Shown here: piece after piece, positions 7,699 to 16,450 of the stretch
How the letters are laid out: each line of letters begins with the position of its first letter
Numbering within the stretch: position 1 is the first letter of the stretch
From: Paraburkholderia madseniana
GTDB taxonomy: Bacteria > Pseudomonadota > Gammaproteobacteria > Burkholderiales > Burkholderiaceae
Direction: 5' to 3'
DNA length: 38,217 nt
Assembly: GCF_009690905.1 (NCBI RefSeq)
Contig: NZ_VOSW01000091.1
Coordinates: 1 to 38,217 of the forward strand
Position numbers and translations under genes: made by a program
The notes under the pieces: model-generated
What the model was told of the DNA's origin: nothing
The model's input: the letters and a program-made list of their open reading frames with translations, nothing else
Database searches by the model: none

Positions 7699-10600
7699 TC
7701 AATGCGCATTCAGATACCGCGCAATCACCGGATAGACATCCACCGCCGCGTTCTTGCCGAAGATACAGTCGATGTGCCCGTAGCCGGGAATCAGATGCCG
7801 TTCATACGGCTGCTCGGGCCATTGCTCGACCAGCATGTCATAGGTCAGCAAGGTGCTCTTCGGCAGATAGGTTTCGTTTTTCTCGCCATGGATAAAGCCG
7901 ATCGGCAGGCGCAAACCATCCAGGCCCTTCATGCCGTCAGCGCCACTCAGATAGACGTCTCGGCCTTCGGCATCGACGACCTTGCCCGCTCGCACCATTG
8001 CAGCGAGATGCTTGAAGACGGAGACGTCGTGCACGCCGAGCAGTTCCTGCAGATTCGAATGAAGCGTCTCATTTAGCTGCTCGTGTTCGTAGAGCAGGCC
8101 GTAAAGGAAGGTCGCCCGGTGGCAGATCGGGCTGCCGCAGCCCTGTTTATGACTGAGCGGGTAGAGCCGCAATGCTTCATCGAGCAGGTTATGGGGCCAC
8201 GACCTGTGCTCCGTAAAAGCGGTCAGATCGAGCACGCCGAGATGCTCCATGATGTCAGGGACGTGCAACCCGCACTTGATTTTTTCCAGCGTGCCCGGCA
8301 CCGGATGCGCCGAGACCTGCGAGATCACCGCCGAGCGCACGCCCTTGAGGCCGTACAGCAGCGACATGGTCAACGCCAGTCCACCCATGCAGTGGCCCAG
8401 CACCTGAATGTCCGGCACGTTGGTCAACTCCCGCACTTTGGCGACCGCGGCCGGAATGTCCTCACGAGCGACCTTGTCGACATTGGTCGGCACCAGCACG
8501 CTCGGCATTTCGATGCTGACGCGCAGATCGACGAGCCACACGTCGTAGCCGGCTGCGCAGAGATATTCCACCAGGTTGGTTCCGATCAGATCGGTGGAGT
8601 AGATCCGGCTCGATACACCCGAGCCATGGATCAGCAGCACGGGACGCAGCGGTTTGTCGGACGGCCCGGCGTAGCGCGTGAGTCGAAGTCTGGTCCCGTC
8701 GGCTGTGTCGAAGAAGACGACTTGCGGCGCGGGCGCGCGTAGCGCGCGTTTGAGGCGCGGCTCCGCCTTCGGATCATAAAACTGCAAAGGCGCGGCCACG
8801 CCGCCATATTCGGTGAACAGCACGCCCGCGAAAAACTTGCCAAACTTCAGGGTCCATTCAAGGCGCGACGTCAGGTCAGGGGTGTTGGTGACCTCGAGCG
8901 TGCGTTGCTGCTTGAGGAAATTCTCGGGCGTAATGATCAGCGTTGCTTTGCCGATCGCCGGCGCATCCGCTTGCGCCGAGTCGCGGAGTTCGGCATAGAG
9001 CGTGTTGGTCTGGTCCCAGAGATTGATCGGCGATGTACGCGTGATGATTTTCTGTCCTGTCAGGTAGTACTTCTTGCCTTCCGTGGAATTGAGCGTCATG
9101 CGGTAATTCATGTTGCGCTCGTCCACATCCGATTCGTCGACCACGAACAGATTGAAGGTGCCGTCCGTGATCGTCATCGGTTGCGCGGAGAGCGCGGGAC
9201 AGGTCAGCGTGCCCGTAGTGTGGGCCAGATGTTGCGGATTGCTCAGCATATCGGCCAGATCGTCCGATTCCACCGTCAGTGTGAATTCGATCGGGCTGGT
9301 AGCAGCTTCGCCCGCCACTGCCGGCGTATAAGTGCCAATCATCGTTTCGGTGAAGCGCAGGCCGATCTTCTGGGGCGTGGGCGTAGCGGCCGTGCCCTTG
9401 GCCTCGTAATCGATGTTCCAGCCTCGCGCGTTGGCGAGCAGCGCACAATTGCGTTCCGCCAGCGCGGAAATCGTCAGCAGCGGATTGACGCCGAGCGACA
9501 TCGGCATGACCGCGCCGTCCATCACGTATAGGCCTTCGTGCACCGCATTTCCGGTCGTGCCGCTAAAGACTCGACCCTCATGATCGACGACGCCACGTGC
9601 CGCGTCCTCGCCCATGCCGCAGCCGCCGAGCGGATGCACGGTGACAATCTGGTCGCCGAGCATTTTGGTCGAAATCGGGTTGCGCATGTATTTGCCGCCG
9701 AGCGGCGCCTGCGCCTTCTCGAGCGTTTCTTCGACGGTCTGGAAGATCGGCTGCTTGCCTGCGTTCGGCCAGGCGATGCGCGGCCTGCCTTTGTCGTTCA
9801 CGCTGATCTGGCCGCTTTCGTCGTCATGCGCCATCACCAGGTAGGTTTGCGTGTGATTGAGGGCGCCGTGATAGGGGCCCCGCAGGAAGCTCTCGATCAC
9901 GCGCGCGTCGTAGCCGAGCGGTTCCCCGGCGTCGCGCGGCGTGGGAATGTCGACGCCTTCGAACGACGCGGCGCCGCCGAGCAGGGCCACCAGCGCGGCG
10001 CCGACTGGCCCGGCAAGCGAGCCTTCTTCGATTACGAAGCCGTCGGTCACGTTAGCGGTGTTGCGGTGGTCGATGATGCCGGTAATGGTCGGTCCGACCG
10101 GTGGGATGTCCCCCTTCTTGTGGGCACCCCAGCCGACGCCGTTGATCACGTCTTCGGTGTTGTAGGCGAAGGCCAGCACGTCGCCATTGCCGGTGAAGTG
10201 CTGGCCGAGCATGTCCGACACGCTTAAGCCCTCCTTGCGCGAGCGCAACAGCAGGGCAGTCGAACCGATCGTGCCGGCCGACATGATGACGACATCGGCG
10301 CTCACGAACAGATCGGGTGCGTCATAACTCTCGCGGCCCAGCTTCACTTCCTGAAAGTGCACGATCCACTTTTGTGTGGCGGCGTCGCGCAACACCGAAT
10401 GCACCGCTGCGCCGGTAAAAATATGGGCGCCGTGCGCGACCGCATCGGGCAGGTAGTTCATGTGCGTCGAATTTTTCGCGTCGTAGTTGCAACCCGAGTT
10501 GCAATCGCCGCATCCGACACAGGCTTTCTGCTCGACGCCCGCAGCGTTGATGCGGTCCTCGAAAGTGACCGTGACCGGCGGGGGGTAAAAGCGGTCTTCC

Positions 10601-11109
10601 ATGCCGAGCGCCTGCGCGGATTTTTTGAGCGCCAGCAGTTTCGGCAACTGCAAAAAATCGCCGGACACCGCCGACGGTTGCAGCATGGCGCGAGCCAGTT
10701 CATAGCCCTTGTCGCGTCCCGCCTTGTCGGCGCGGAGCGCCTCGGGCCAGCGGTCGTCGTCCCATAGGCGCGGTTCGGCTTCGAGCGCGACATTTGCGTT
10801 GATCAGCGAGGTGCCGCCCAGTCCGCAGCCCACCACCGCATTCACGTCTTCATTCACGTGGACTTCGAGCAGCGCGAGCGGCGAGCCGATTTGTGCGAGC
10901 GCGGTGTTGTATTGCACCTCGGTGGCGCCTTCGATCGGCGTGCGCGGATAGTCGCCGGCCATGAATTCGCGCCCGCGTTCCAGCACGCACACGTTTTTGC
11001 CGGCACGCGCCATACGGCTCGCGGCAATCGCCCCGCCATATCCCGATCCCACCACCACCACGTCGTAATGCGACTGAATTGCTGTCAGGGCGCTCGATAA
11101 GCGGTTCAT
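7699..11109 (-). CDS. Fusion of a GMC (cholesterol oxidase-like) oxidoreductase with an alpha/beta hydrolase
   Basis: A 1136-residue protein. Residues 1-560 are a GMC oxidoreductase: the FAD Rossmann motif GSGYGG (21-26) and the C-terminal HPLGGCGMG (from His492), as in cholesterol oxidase-like enzymes. A cysteine motif C-x2-C-x2-C-x3-C (Cys197, 200, 203, 207) is inserted in the substrate-side domain and looks able to bind a metal or iron-sulfur cluster. Residues 580-770 form a linker domain I do not recognise. From about 795 an alpha/beta hydrolase follows, with oxyanion motif LLIHGSG, nucleophile elbow GHCMGG (Cys907 in the usual Ser place) and a late His in GYGHIDC. ATG 11109 has GAGGTGG upstream. 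No signal peptide is visible. The substrate is probably a sterol, long-chain alcohol or polyketide-like lipid by family; this is uncertain. The 212 bases upstream hold no recognisable gene. Confidence 0.87.
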   Translation of the reverse strand: MNRLSSALTAIQSHYDVVVVGSGYGGAIAASRMARAGKNVCVLERGREFMAGDYPRTPIEGATEVQYNTALAQIGSPLALLEVHVNEDVNAVVGCGLGGTSLINANVALEAEPRLWDDDRWPEALRADKAGRDKGYELARAMLQPSAVSGDFLQLPKLLALKKSAQALGMEDRFYPPPVTVTFEDRINAAGVEQKACVGCGDCNSGCNYDAKNSTHMNYLPDAVAHGAHIFTGAAVHSVLRDAATQKWIVHFQEVKLGRESYDAPDLFVSADVVIMSAGTIGSTALLLRSRKEGLSVSDMLGQHFTGNGDVLAFAYNTEDVINGVGWGAHKKGDIPPVGPTITGIIDHRNTANVTDGFVIEEGSLAGPVGAALVALLGGAASFEGVDIPTPRDAGEPLGYDARVIESFLRGPYHGALNHTQTYLVMAHDDESGQISVNDKGRPRIAWPNAGKQPIFQTVEETLEKAQAPLGGKYMRNPISTKMLGDQIVTVHPLGGCGMGEDAARGVVDHEGRVFSGTTGNAVHEGLYVMDGAVMPMSLGVNPLLTISALAERNCALLANARGWNIDYEAKGTAATPTPQKIGLRFTETMIGTYTPAVAGEAATSPIEFTLTVESDDLADMLSNPQHLAHTTGTLTCPALSAQPMTITDGTFNLFVVDESDVDERNMNYRMTLNSTEGKKYYLTGQKIITRTSPINLWDQTNTLYAELRDSAQADAPAIGKATLIITPENFLKQQRTLEVTNTPDLTSRLEWTLKFGKFFAGVLFTEYGGVAAPLQFYDPKAEPRLKRALRAPAPQVVFFDTADGTRLRLTRYAGPSDKPLRPVLLIHGSGVSSRIYSTDLIGTNLVEYLCAAGYDVWLVDLRVSIEMPSVLVPTNVDKVAREDIPAAVAKVRELTNVPDIQVLGHCMGGLALTMSLLYGLKGVRSAVISQVSAHPVPGTLEKIKCGLHVPDIMEHLGVLDLTAFTEHRSWPHNLLDEALRLYPLSHKQGCGSPICHRATFLYGLLYEHEQLNETLHSNLQELLGVHDVSVFKHLAAMVRAGKVVDAEGRDVYLSGADGMKGLDGLRLPIGFIHGEKNETYLPKSTLLTYDMLVEQWPEQPYERHLIPGYGHIDCIFGKNAAVDVYPVIARYLNAH

Positions 11110-11321
11110 TCAGACCACCTCGTCAGGAAGGGGATGCCGGGTAGGGGAACCCGGACTTCGGAAGGAAGACGGCGTGCGGCTGCGGCTTTTTTATCGTAGG
11201 CGGTGCGCGATGACAAAAAAAGGCGCATCGTACGTGGCGCGCGGCGTTTGCATGGGGCGTGTTCGATTTTTGGAAAAGGGAGAGAACCGCCGTCGGCCCA
11301 CGCTGGCCTGTCAACGCGCTA

Positions 11322-12113
11322 TTAGGCGGCTACTTCATTCATTTCGCTGTCGCTCGATTCGGCGGCGAGCAGGTTCAAGGCGATCAGAATCGCCGCGCGG
11401 TTGTCGAGATCGATCGCGATGCCGAGGACGTCAATCAGCCAGCGGCCGATCTTGGTATTGGAAAATTCGTCGGCCCCGGCCGTCTTTTTCATGGTGACGC
11501 CAAGTTTGACGGCGCGATAGTGATACGAGGGCACACGATGCTGAGCAGCGACGGCCGACAGACCGCCTTTTCCTTCCGAGCACCAGCCGAGGCTGCCGGC
11601 CAGCACGATGCGCTCCGGCTCGTCGAGGCTGTCGATAAAAGTCCGTGCCGCGAGCCGCACGCGTTGTTCGTCGAGGCCGTATTGCAGCAACACGCTTTCG
11701 ACCGGATCTTCCAGTGCTTGCGCGTGCAGATCGATTTCCTGCGCCATGCCTTCGTTTTCCATCGACACGTTGCGTTGATGGCCGGCGCTACGCAGACAGT
11801 CGATCAGGTAACGGCGAAAATACGCGCACAGTGCATAGCCGTTGGACGGCGCGCTGTCGGCGCAGGCATTCGTTTCCGTGTGGCCGGGCGCGAGGCGCAG
11901 TACTTTCGCGTAGATGAACTGCGCGACCAGTTCTTCCTTGTCTTCGCCGAGCGCCTGCAATTCAAGCGGGTGGTAGGTGCGTAGCGCCCGCTTGACCAGA
12001 TCGACCATCGACACCATTTCGTCGGCGGACAACTGGGTACGGCGACGCCACAGGTCGGGCAGGATCGCATCGTCGAGATTGCGGACGAACGCGTGGCTCG
12101 GAACTGCGCCCAT
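11322..12113 (-). CDS. Hypothetical protein with sigma-70-like regions
   Basis: A 263-residue soluble protein that I do not recognise with certainty. The segment YALCAYFRRYLIDCLRSAG (about residues 98-116) resembles sigma region 2. Further on, SLDEPERIVL plus the stretch LSAVAAQHRVPSYHYRAV resembles sigma region 4 with its helix-turn-helix. The C-terminus is acidic and unassigned. ATG 12113 is chosen because GGAGG (12119-12123 on the complement) lies 5 bases upstream; an in-frame ATG at 12125 contains that Shine-Dalgarno sequence and has none of its own. It is divergent from the hybrid kinase and lies upstream of the fusion oxidoreductase on the same strand. It may be a diverged sigma factor or merely a helical protein. 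Confidence 0.6.
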   Translation of the reverse strand: MGAVPSHAFVRNLDDAILPDLWRRRTQLSADEMVSMVDLVKRALRTYHPLELQALGEDKEELVAQFIYAKVLRLAPGHTETNACADSAPSNGYALCAYFRRYLIDCLRSAGHQRNVSMENEGMAQEIDLHAQALEDPVESVLLQYGLDEQRVRLAARTFIDSLDEPERIVLAGSLGWCSEGKGGLSAVAAQHRVPSYHYRAVKLGVTMKKTAGADEFSNTKIGRWLIDVLGIAIDLDNRAAILIALNLLAAESSDSEMNEVAA

Positions 12114-12264
12114 GAAAACCTCCATAAAGGGTTAGGCAATGAGCGCGGGGAGCCTCGACTGCAGGCAAAGAAGGGGGTGTTGGAACTTTTGAGCCGCGCT
12201 GGAATGTGAAGCCAGTATGGTTTCCGGCGGGCGCTTCGCCTATATGGATTAAGTGGTAGCTGAT

Positions 12265-12284
12265 GGGTAAACTGCCGGGTAAAC
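12265..12284. promoter_or_regulatory. Direct repeat GGGTAAAC x2 in a divergent promoter
   Basis: GGGTAAAC occurs at 12265-12272 and 12277-12284, 12 bases apart, about one helical turn. It is 44-63 bases upstream of the hybrid kinase start and in the 214-base region shared with the sigma-like gene. Spacing and position suggest tandem binding of a response regulator dimer. No factor can be named. Confidence 0.35.
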
Positions 12285-12327
12285 CATCCGGTCAGAACAA
12301 TCTGCGGTGCCGGACAAAGGAGACCGC

Positions 12328-14112
12328 ATGATGCGGGCCGACCCAATCCAGCGTGCAATCGACGAAGACCTCGTGCGCGTGCTGTACGCGCAAGATCCGA
12401 TCGCCTTCTTTTCGCACTGGTTCTCGATTGCGGTGCTGGTGGCGATCTACTGGCCGAACGTGCCGTCGCCGCCGCTTTTCATCGCGTGTTTCGGGTTTTA
12501 TGCGGCCGCCAATTGCGGTGGCCTGGCACTGTGGATCTGCAATCGCCGCTACCCACACCTCGCGACGCCGCGCGGCTGGATCAACCTGCATGCGCTGCGC
12601 GGCGTGCTGCTGTACAGCGCGCCGGGGTTTGCGGTGTGGTTCGCGTTCCAGAGCACGCAGGCCGATTTGCCGCTGTTGCACACCGTGATGATCGTCACGC
12701 TGGCAGCCGGCGTGTTCATGTCGAACGGCTTCGATCTGCTGAATTTTTCGACCGCGATTCCGTTTCTGCTGTTTCCGGCGATCGTGCTGCATTTCGGCAC
12801 GCATACGTTCGATCGCACCATTCTCGCGATCGTCCTCGCGTTCTTCTTCTGCGCGATCAACGTCTATGCGCTGAGTTATCGCAAGCTGTTCCAGCAGGTC
12901 GTGCAGGCGCGCGTCGATCAACAGTATCTGGCGGAGTCGCTGGCGGCGCAAAAGCGTGTCGCCGAAGAGGCCAGTCTCGCCAAAACGCGGTTTTTTGCGG
13001 CCGCGAGCCACGATTTGCGCCAGCCACTGCATGCGATCGGTTTGCTGGCGGCTTCGCTCAACGACTCGGCGGCGACGCCCGTGCAGCATGCCAGGACGGC
13101 TCAACACATCGTTTATAACGTCGAGGCGTTGAATCAGTTGTTCAACCAGGTGCTCGATCTCGCCAGGCTCGAAAGCGGCGTGACCCAGGTGATCCGCTTG
13201 CATTTCCGGCTGTCGGAACTGTTCGAGCGGGTCGGCAGCCAGTACCGCCCACAGGCCGCGGCGAAGGGGCTGGCGCTGCGGATCGCACCGTCCTCGGTGG
13301 TCCTGCATGACGATCCGGTGTTGCTCGAACGCGTGCTGAGCAATCTGCTCTCGAACGCGGTGCGCTATACCGAGGAAGGCGCGATCTGGGTCGGCTATCG
13401 CCGCGCAGGGCGTCGTTCGGGCGGCTATATCGAGGTGCGCGATTCCGGCATCGGCATTCCGGCCGAGGAACACGAGCGCATCTTCGAAGAGTTCTACCAG
13501 GTTGCCAATCCGCAGCGCGACGCGCGTCAAGGGCACGGTTTGGGCTTGCCGACGGTGAGGCGCCTCGTCGAAATGCTCGGCGGCGAGTTGCAACTGCGTT
13601 CGGCACCGGGCCGTGGCTCGGTGTTCCGCTTTCCGGTGCAGGCGGGCGACGCCGGCGGAATTGTCGCGAGCCTGAACGAGGCGGTGGCGGGTGGACCGTC
13701 GGCGCAGGGGCGGCGGGTGTTGTGCATCGACGACGAACCGTCGATTCTCGAAGGCCTCACCAGTCTGCTGGGGCGCTGGGGTTGCATCGTGCGTGGCGCA
13801 CGCGACGAGGTCGATGCGCTCGTCGCGCTGGAAGACGGCTTCGTGCCGGATGCCGTGTTATGCGACTACCAGTTGGCCAATCACCGGACCGGCGCGCAAG
13901 CGCTGTCGGCCGTGCGCAATGTGCTCGGGCGGGCGGGCCACGACAGTGTGGTGACCTTGCTGATCACGGGCGATATGGCCTCGGCCGAACTGGCGGCGCT
14001 GGCCCTGCAAGGCATTCCGGTGCTGCACAAACCGGTTACGCCGGCGCGTTTGCGGCGCACCCTGGAAATGCTGTGGCAGCAGGCGGAACTGGATAAGGGG
14101 CGGGCGGCGTGA
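12328..14112 (+). CDS. Hybrid sensor histidine kinase with C-terminal receiver domain
   Basis: A membrane sensor of 594 residues. About six hydrophobic segments span residues 27-185, without an obvious periplasmic sensor domain. A short coiled linker (190-220) leads to the H-box FFAAASHDLRQPLHA (His228), the N-box SNLLSNAVRYT (about 338-348), DSGIGIP (372-378) and GHGLGLP (402-408). The receiver domain (463-580) has the acidic pair Asp468/Asp469, the phospho-acceptor Asp513 (LCDYQL) and Lys568, all intact. ATG 12328 is set by AAGGAG (12317-12322). It is convergent with a NarL-type regulator, the likely partner. Signals sensed are unknown; a membrane or respiratory cue is conceivable given the cytochrome bd operon next door. 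Confidence 0.92.
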   Translation: MMRADPIQRAIDEDLVRVLYAQDPIAFFSHWFSIAVLVAIYWPNVPSPPLFIACFGFYAAANCGGLALWICNRRYPHLATPRGWINLHALRGVLLYSAPGFAVWFAFQSTQADLPLLHTVMIVTLAAGVFMSNGFDLLNFSTAIPFLLFPAIVLHFGTHTFDRTILAIVLAFFFCAINVYALSYRKLFQQVVQARVDQQYLAESLAAQKRVAEEASLAKTRFFAAASHDLRQPLHAIGLLAASLNDSAATPVQHARTAQHIVYNVEALNQLFNQVLDLARLESGVTQVIRLHFRLSELFERVGSQYRPQAAAKGLALRIAPSSVVLHDDPVLLERVLSNLLSNAVRYTEEGAIWVGYRRAGRRSGGYIEVRDSGIGIPAEEHERIFEEFYQVANPQRDARQGHGLGLPTVRRLVEMLGGELQLRSAPGRGSVFRFPVQAGDAGGIVASLNEAVAGGPSAQGRRVLCIDDEPSILEGLTSLLGRWGCIVRGARDEVDALVALEDGFVPDAVLCDYQLANHRTGAQALSAVRNVLGRAGHDSVVTLLITGDMASAELAALALQGIPVLHKPVTPARLRRTLEMLWQQAELDKGRAA

Positions 14113-14125
14113 AGGGTGACATGAA

Positions 14126-14145
14126 GGGCGGCATGAGCGCCGCCC
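14126..14145. terminator. Terminator between the kinase and response regulator genes
   Basis: GGGCGGC (14126-14132) pairs with GCCGCCC (14139-14145) around the loop ATGAGC. A T-rich stretch follows on the plus strand (GTTGATCTGTTGTT). It lies in the 45-base gap between convergent genes and probably ends the kinase transcript. Confidence 0.6.
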
Positions 14146-14157
14146 GTTGATCTGTTG

Positions 14158-14916
14158 TTAGAGGGTTTTCCCGGCCTCGAGCCAGCCGTTGATCACAGCG
14201 ATTGCCGTGGACCGGTTGTGCACGCCGAGCGCCCGGAAGATCACCGACAGATGCACCTTGACCGTCCCTTCCGCGACGCCCAGCTCACGCGCGATCATCT
14301 TGTTGGTCCAGCCGCGATGCACCAGCCGCATGATGTCCTGCTGTCGCGGCGACAGGTTCTCCAGCAGATGTTGCTGGTGCGGCTGCAGCGCCTGGATTTG
14401 CGTGATCGGTTCCGTGAGCGCGGCGCCGCCCTGAGTCGGCGCGTGCGCGGCGTCATGGGCGGCAAGCTCCGCGGGCGCTTCGGCACGCGCGGGAGCGGCT
14501 TGCGTCTCGCGTGAGCCCAGCAGACTGAGCGCCTCCATCGGCACATAGGCGCCGCCCGACAACACCAGCTCGATCGCCTTGAGCATGACGCTGGCGGGCT
14601 GCCGCTTGGGCACGAAGCCGAGCGCGCCGGCAGCCAGCACCGCGCGCATTTCGTCGGGCGACTCTTCAGCGGAGAGCACGACGACCGGCAACGCCGGGTT
14701 TGCCTTCAACAGCACTTCGAGCGACGACGCGCCGGTCATACCTGGCATATGCAGGTCGACGATGGCGAGGTCGTGGTCGGCGTCGGGCCGCGCGGCGGCG
14801 GCGAGGGATTCCCAGCTATCGGCTTCGTCGAATTGCGCGTCGGGATCGAGCCCGCGCAATAGTCCTTTGACGCCTTGCCGGATCAGTTCATGGTCGTCGG
14901 CCACAAGAAACTTCAT
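14158..14916 (-). CDS. NarL/LuxR-family response regulator
   Basis: A two-domain response regulator of 252 residues. The receiver (1-115) has the acidic pair in LVADDHE, phospho-acceptor Asp54 (IVDLHMPGMTG) and Lys104. The C-terminal LuxR-type helix-turn-helix (about 188-246) contains LSPRQQDIMRLVHRG, then NKMIARELGVAEGTVKVHL. An unusually long, alanine-rich linker of about 50 residues (135-185) joins them. ATG 14916 has GGAGA upstream. It is convergent with the hybrid kinase at 12328-14112, which probably phosphorylates it, since that kinase has no output domain of its own. Targets are unknown; the tandem GGGTAAAC repeat upstream of the kinase is one candidate site. Confidence 0.92.
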   Translation of the reverse strand: MKFLVADDHELIRQGVKGLLRGLDPDAQFDEADSWESLAAAARPDADHDLAIVDLHMPGMTGASSLEVLLKANPALPVVVLSAEESPDEMRAVLAAGALGFVPKRQPASVMLKAIELVLSGGAYVPMEALSLLGSRETQAAPARAEAPAELAAHDAAHAPTQGGAALTEPITQIQALQPHQQHLLENLSPRQQDIMRLVHRGWTNKMIARELGVAEGTVKVHLSVIFRALGVHNRSTAIAVINGWLEAGKTL

Positions 14917-15256
14917 GATGTCTCCGCGAGTCGGGACTGCGCGTTGTGGACTGTCACCGCCGTGCTTCTGGCTCTACTTCCCGTTTTACTTCTATTCTCG
15001 ATTCGCGTCATTGCCGGCTACCCCGCGATCATATGCCGATCGGTGGTGCGGCGCGCCTTGCAGTTTGCCGCACGAATGAACATCTATTTATGTAATCGCC
15101 GGCTGGTTCGATGCACCAGCATTATGTGTAAGGTAGGTCTCCCGCGCATAGGTTCCGGCTTGTTACGAAGACGAGCCGCACGGCGCAATTTTTGAAGCCG
15201 TCCACGCGGGAATCCGCAGGTTATGCGCACCAGATGAAATTAGGCAAGCGCATGAT
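14917..15256. other. Intergenic region between response regulator and cytochrome bd operon
   Basis: No convincing gene. It should hold the response regulator promoter and the 3' end of the cytochrome bd transcript. A dyad GTGCGGC (15046-15052)/GCCGCAC (15067-15073) is present, with no obvious role. I saw no strong terminator after the small oxidase subunit gene. Confidence 0.5.
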
Positions 15257-15448
15257 TCACTTGATTGCAAATAACGTCGCATTCATCAGAAGCTTGAACG
15301 CGAAGCCGAGCGACATCGCCGAGGCTACGCCAAAGCACCATAGCGCGACGAACCACAGCCAGCCGGGCAGCCGGCGCCGCGGCGTTTGAGACGTGCTGCG
15401 TGCGGCGTTGGCGCCCGCGTCCTTAGTGATAGTGATGTTGGTCGCCAT
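15257..15448 (-). CDS. Small cytochrome bd subunit, DUF2474/CydX-like
   Basis: A 63-residue protein with a basic N-terminal tail and one membrane helix at about residues 30-52 (LPGWLWFVALWCFGVASAM). Small single-helix proteins of this kind (DUF2474, CydX-like) are encoded after cydB/cioB and stabilise the oxidase. ATG 15448 is preferred because AAGGTG lies 4 bases upstream; a GTG at 15463 is in frame. The start lies inside the end of cioB, overlapping by 26 bases, which suggests coupled synthesis. The polar N-terminal extension of about 28 residues is longer than in typical CydX. The assignment rests mainly on position, size and topology. Confidence 0.75.
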   Translation of the reverse strand: MATNITITKDAGANAARSTSQTPRRRLPGWLWFVALWCFGVASAMSLGFAFKLLMNATLFAIK

Positions 15449-16427
15449 GACGCACCTTGCCACGAAATACCCAATAACCCATCGTCGTATAAGCGATGAT
15501 GACCGGCAGAATCACTGCTGCGCCGACTAGCGTGAACATCTGGCTCGAGCGCGGCGCAGCGGCTTCCCAGAGCGTCATGCTCGACGGAATCGCATAAGGC
15601 CACAAGCTCACCAGCAGCCCGGCATAACCGAGCAGCACCAGAAGGAGCGCCAGCACGAACGGCGTGTTGTGATGCCGAGCGCGCACCGCGCGGTGCATGA
15701 AGAACGCGCAGATCGCCACGAGGAACGGCACCGGCAGCAGACGGTAGAACAGGTTGTCGTGAAACCAGCGTTGCGCGATAGTCGGATCTTGCAGCGGCGT
15801 CCACAGGCTAACCATCGCGATGAAGCCGAGCAGCACGAGCGTTAGCGGCCACACTACGCGATGCAGGCGGCGTTGCAGATCCCCTTCGGTCTTCGCGACC
15901 AGCCAGCAGCAGCCGAGCAGCGCGTAGGTGATCACCAGACCGAGGCCCGTCAGCAGGCTGAACGGCGTGAGCCAGCCGAAGGCGTCGCCCGCATAGCCGC
16001 CGTCGATCACCGGGATGCCTTGCAGGAACGCGCCCAGCACGATGCCTTGAAAGAACGTCGCGCCCGCCGAACCGCCGATGAATGCCAGGTCCCACAGATG
16101 TTTGGTGCGCTTGGCCTTGGCGCGAATCTCGAACGACACGCCGCGGAAAATCAGGCAGACGAGCATGAAGATCAGCGGCAGATACAACGCGGACAGCACG
16201 GTCGAGTAGACCACCGGAAACACCGCGAACAGCGCGGCGCCGCCGAGTACCAGCCAGGTTTCGTTGCCGTCCCACACGGGCGCGACGGTGGTCATCATCA
16301 GGTCGCGCTCTTTCTCATCGGGGAAGAACGGGAAGACGATGCCGATGCCCAGATCGAAGCCGTCCAGCACCACGTACATGAATAGGCCCAGCGCAATGAT
16401 CGCGGCCCACGCTACGGTTACGTCCAT
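15423..16427 (-). CDS. cioB: Cytochrome bd ubiquinol oxidase, subunit II (CIO type)
   Basis: An integral membrane protein of 334 residues, shorter than E. coli CydB and typical of the cyanide-insensitive (CioB) branch. It begins with the conserved segment LDGFDLGIG and contains PVWDGNETWLVLGG, both hallmarks of subunit II, with about eight membrane helices. It starts 23 bases after cioA, with a purine-rich GAGAAAGAAA ahead of the ATG, and overlaps the small subunit gene at its 3' end. Together with CioA it oxidises ubiquinol and reduces oxygen to water without pumping protons. Confidence 0.96.
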   Translation of the reverse strand: MDVTVAWAAIIALGLFMYVVLDGFDLGIGIVFPFFPDEKERDLMMTTVAPVWDGNETWLVLGGAALFAVFPVVYSTVLSALYLPLIFMLVCLIFRGVSFEIRAKAKRTKHLWDLAFIGGSAGATFFQGIVLGAFLQGIPVIDGGYAGDAFGWLTPFSLLTGLGLVITYALLGCCWLVAKTEGDLQRRLHRVVWPLTLVLLGFIAMVSLWTPLQDPTIAQRWFHDNLFYRLLPVPFLVAICAFFMHRAVRARHHNTPFVLALLLVLLGYAGLLVSLWPYAIPSSMTLWEAAAPRSSQMFTLVGAAVILPVIIAYTTMGYWVFRGKVRHGDQHHYH

Positions 16428-16450
16428 TTTCTTTCTCGCAAGCAGTGAGG

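Noticed and set aside
12292..13593. A 433-codon minus-strand frame opposite the hybrid kinase
   Set aside because: It is antisense to conserved H, N and G boxes of the kinase, with Arg/His/Gln-rich shadow composition.
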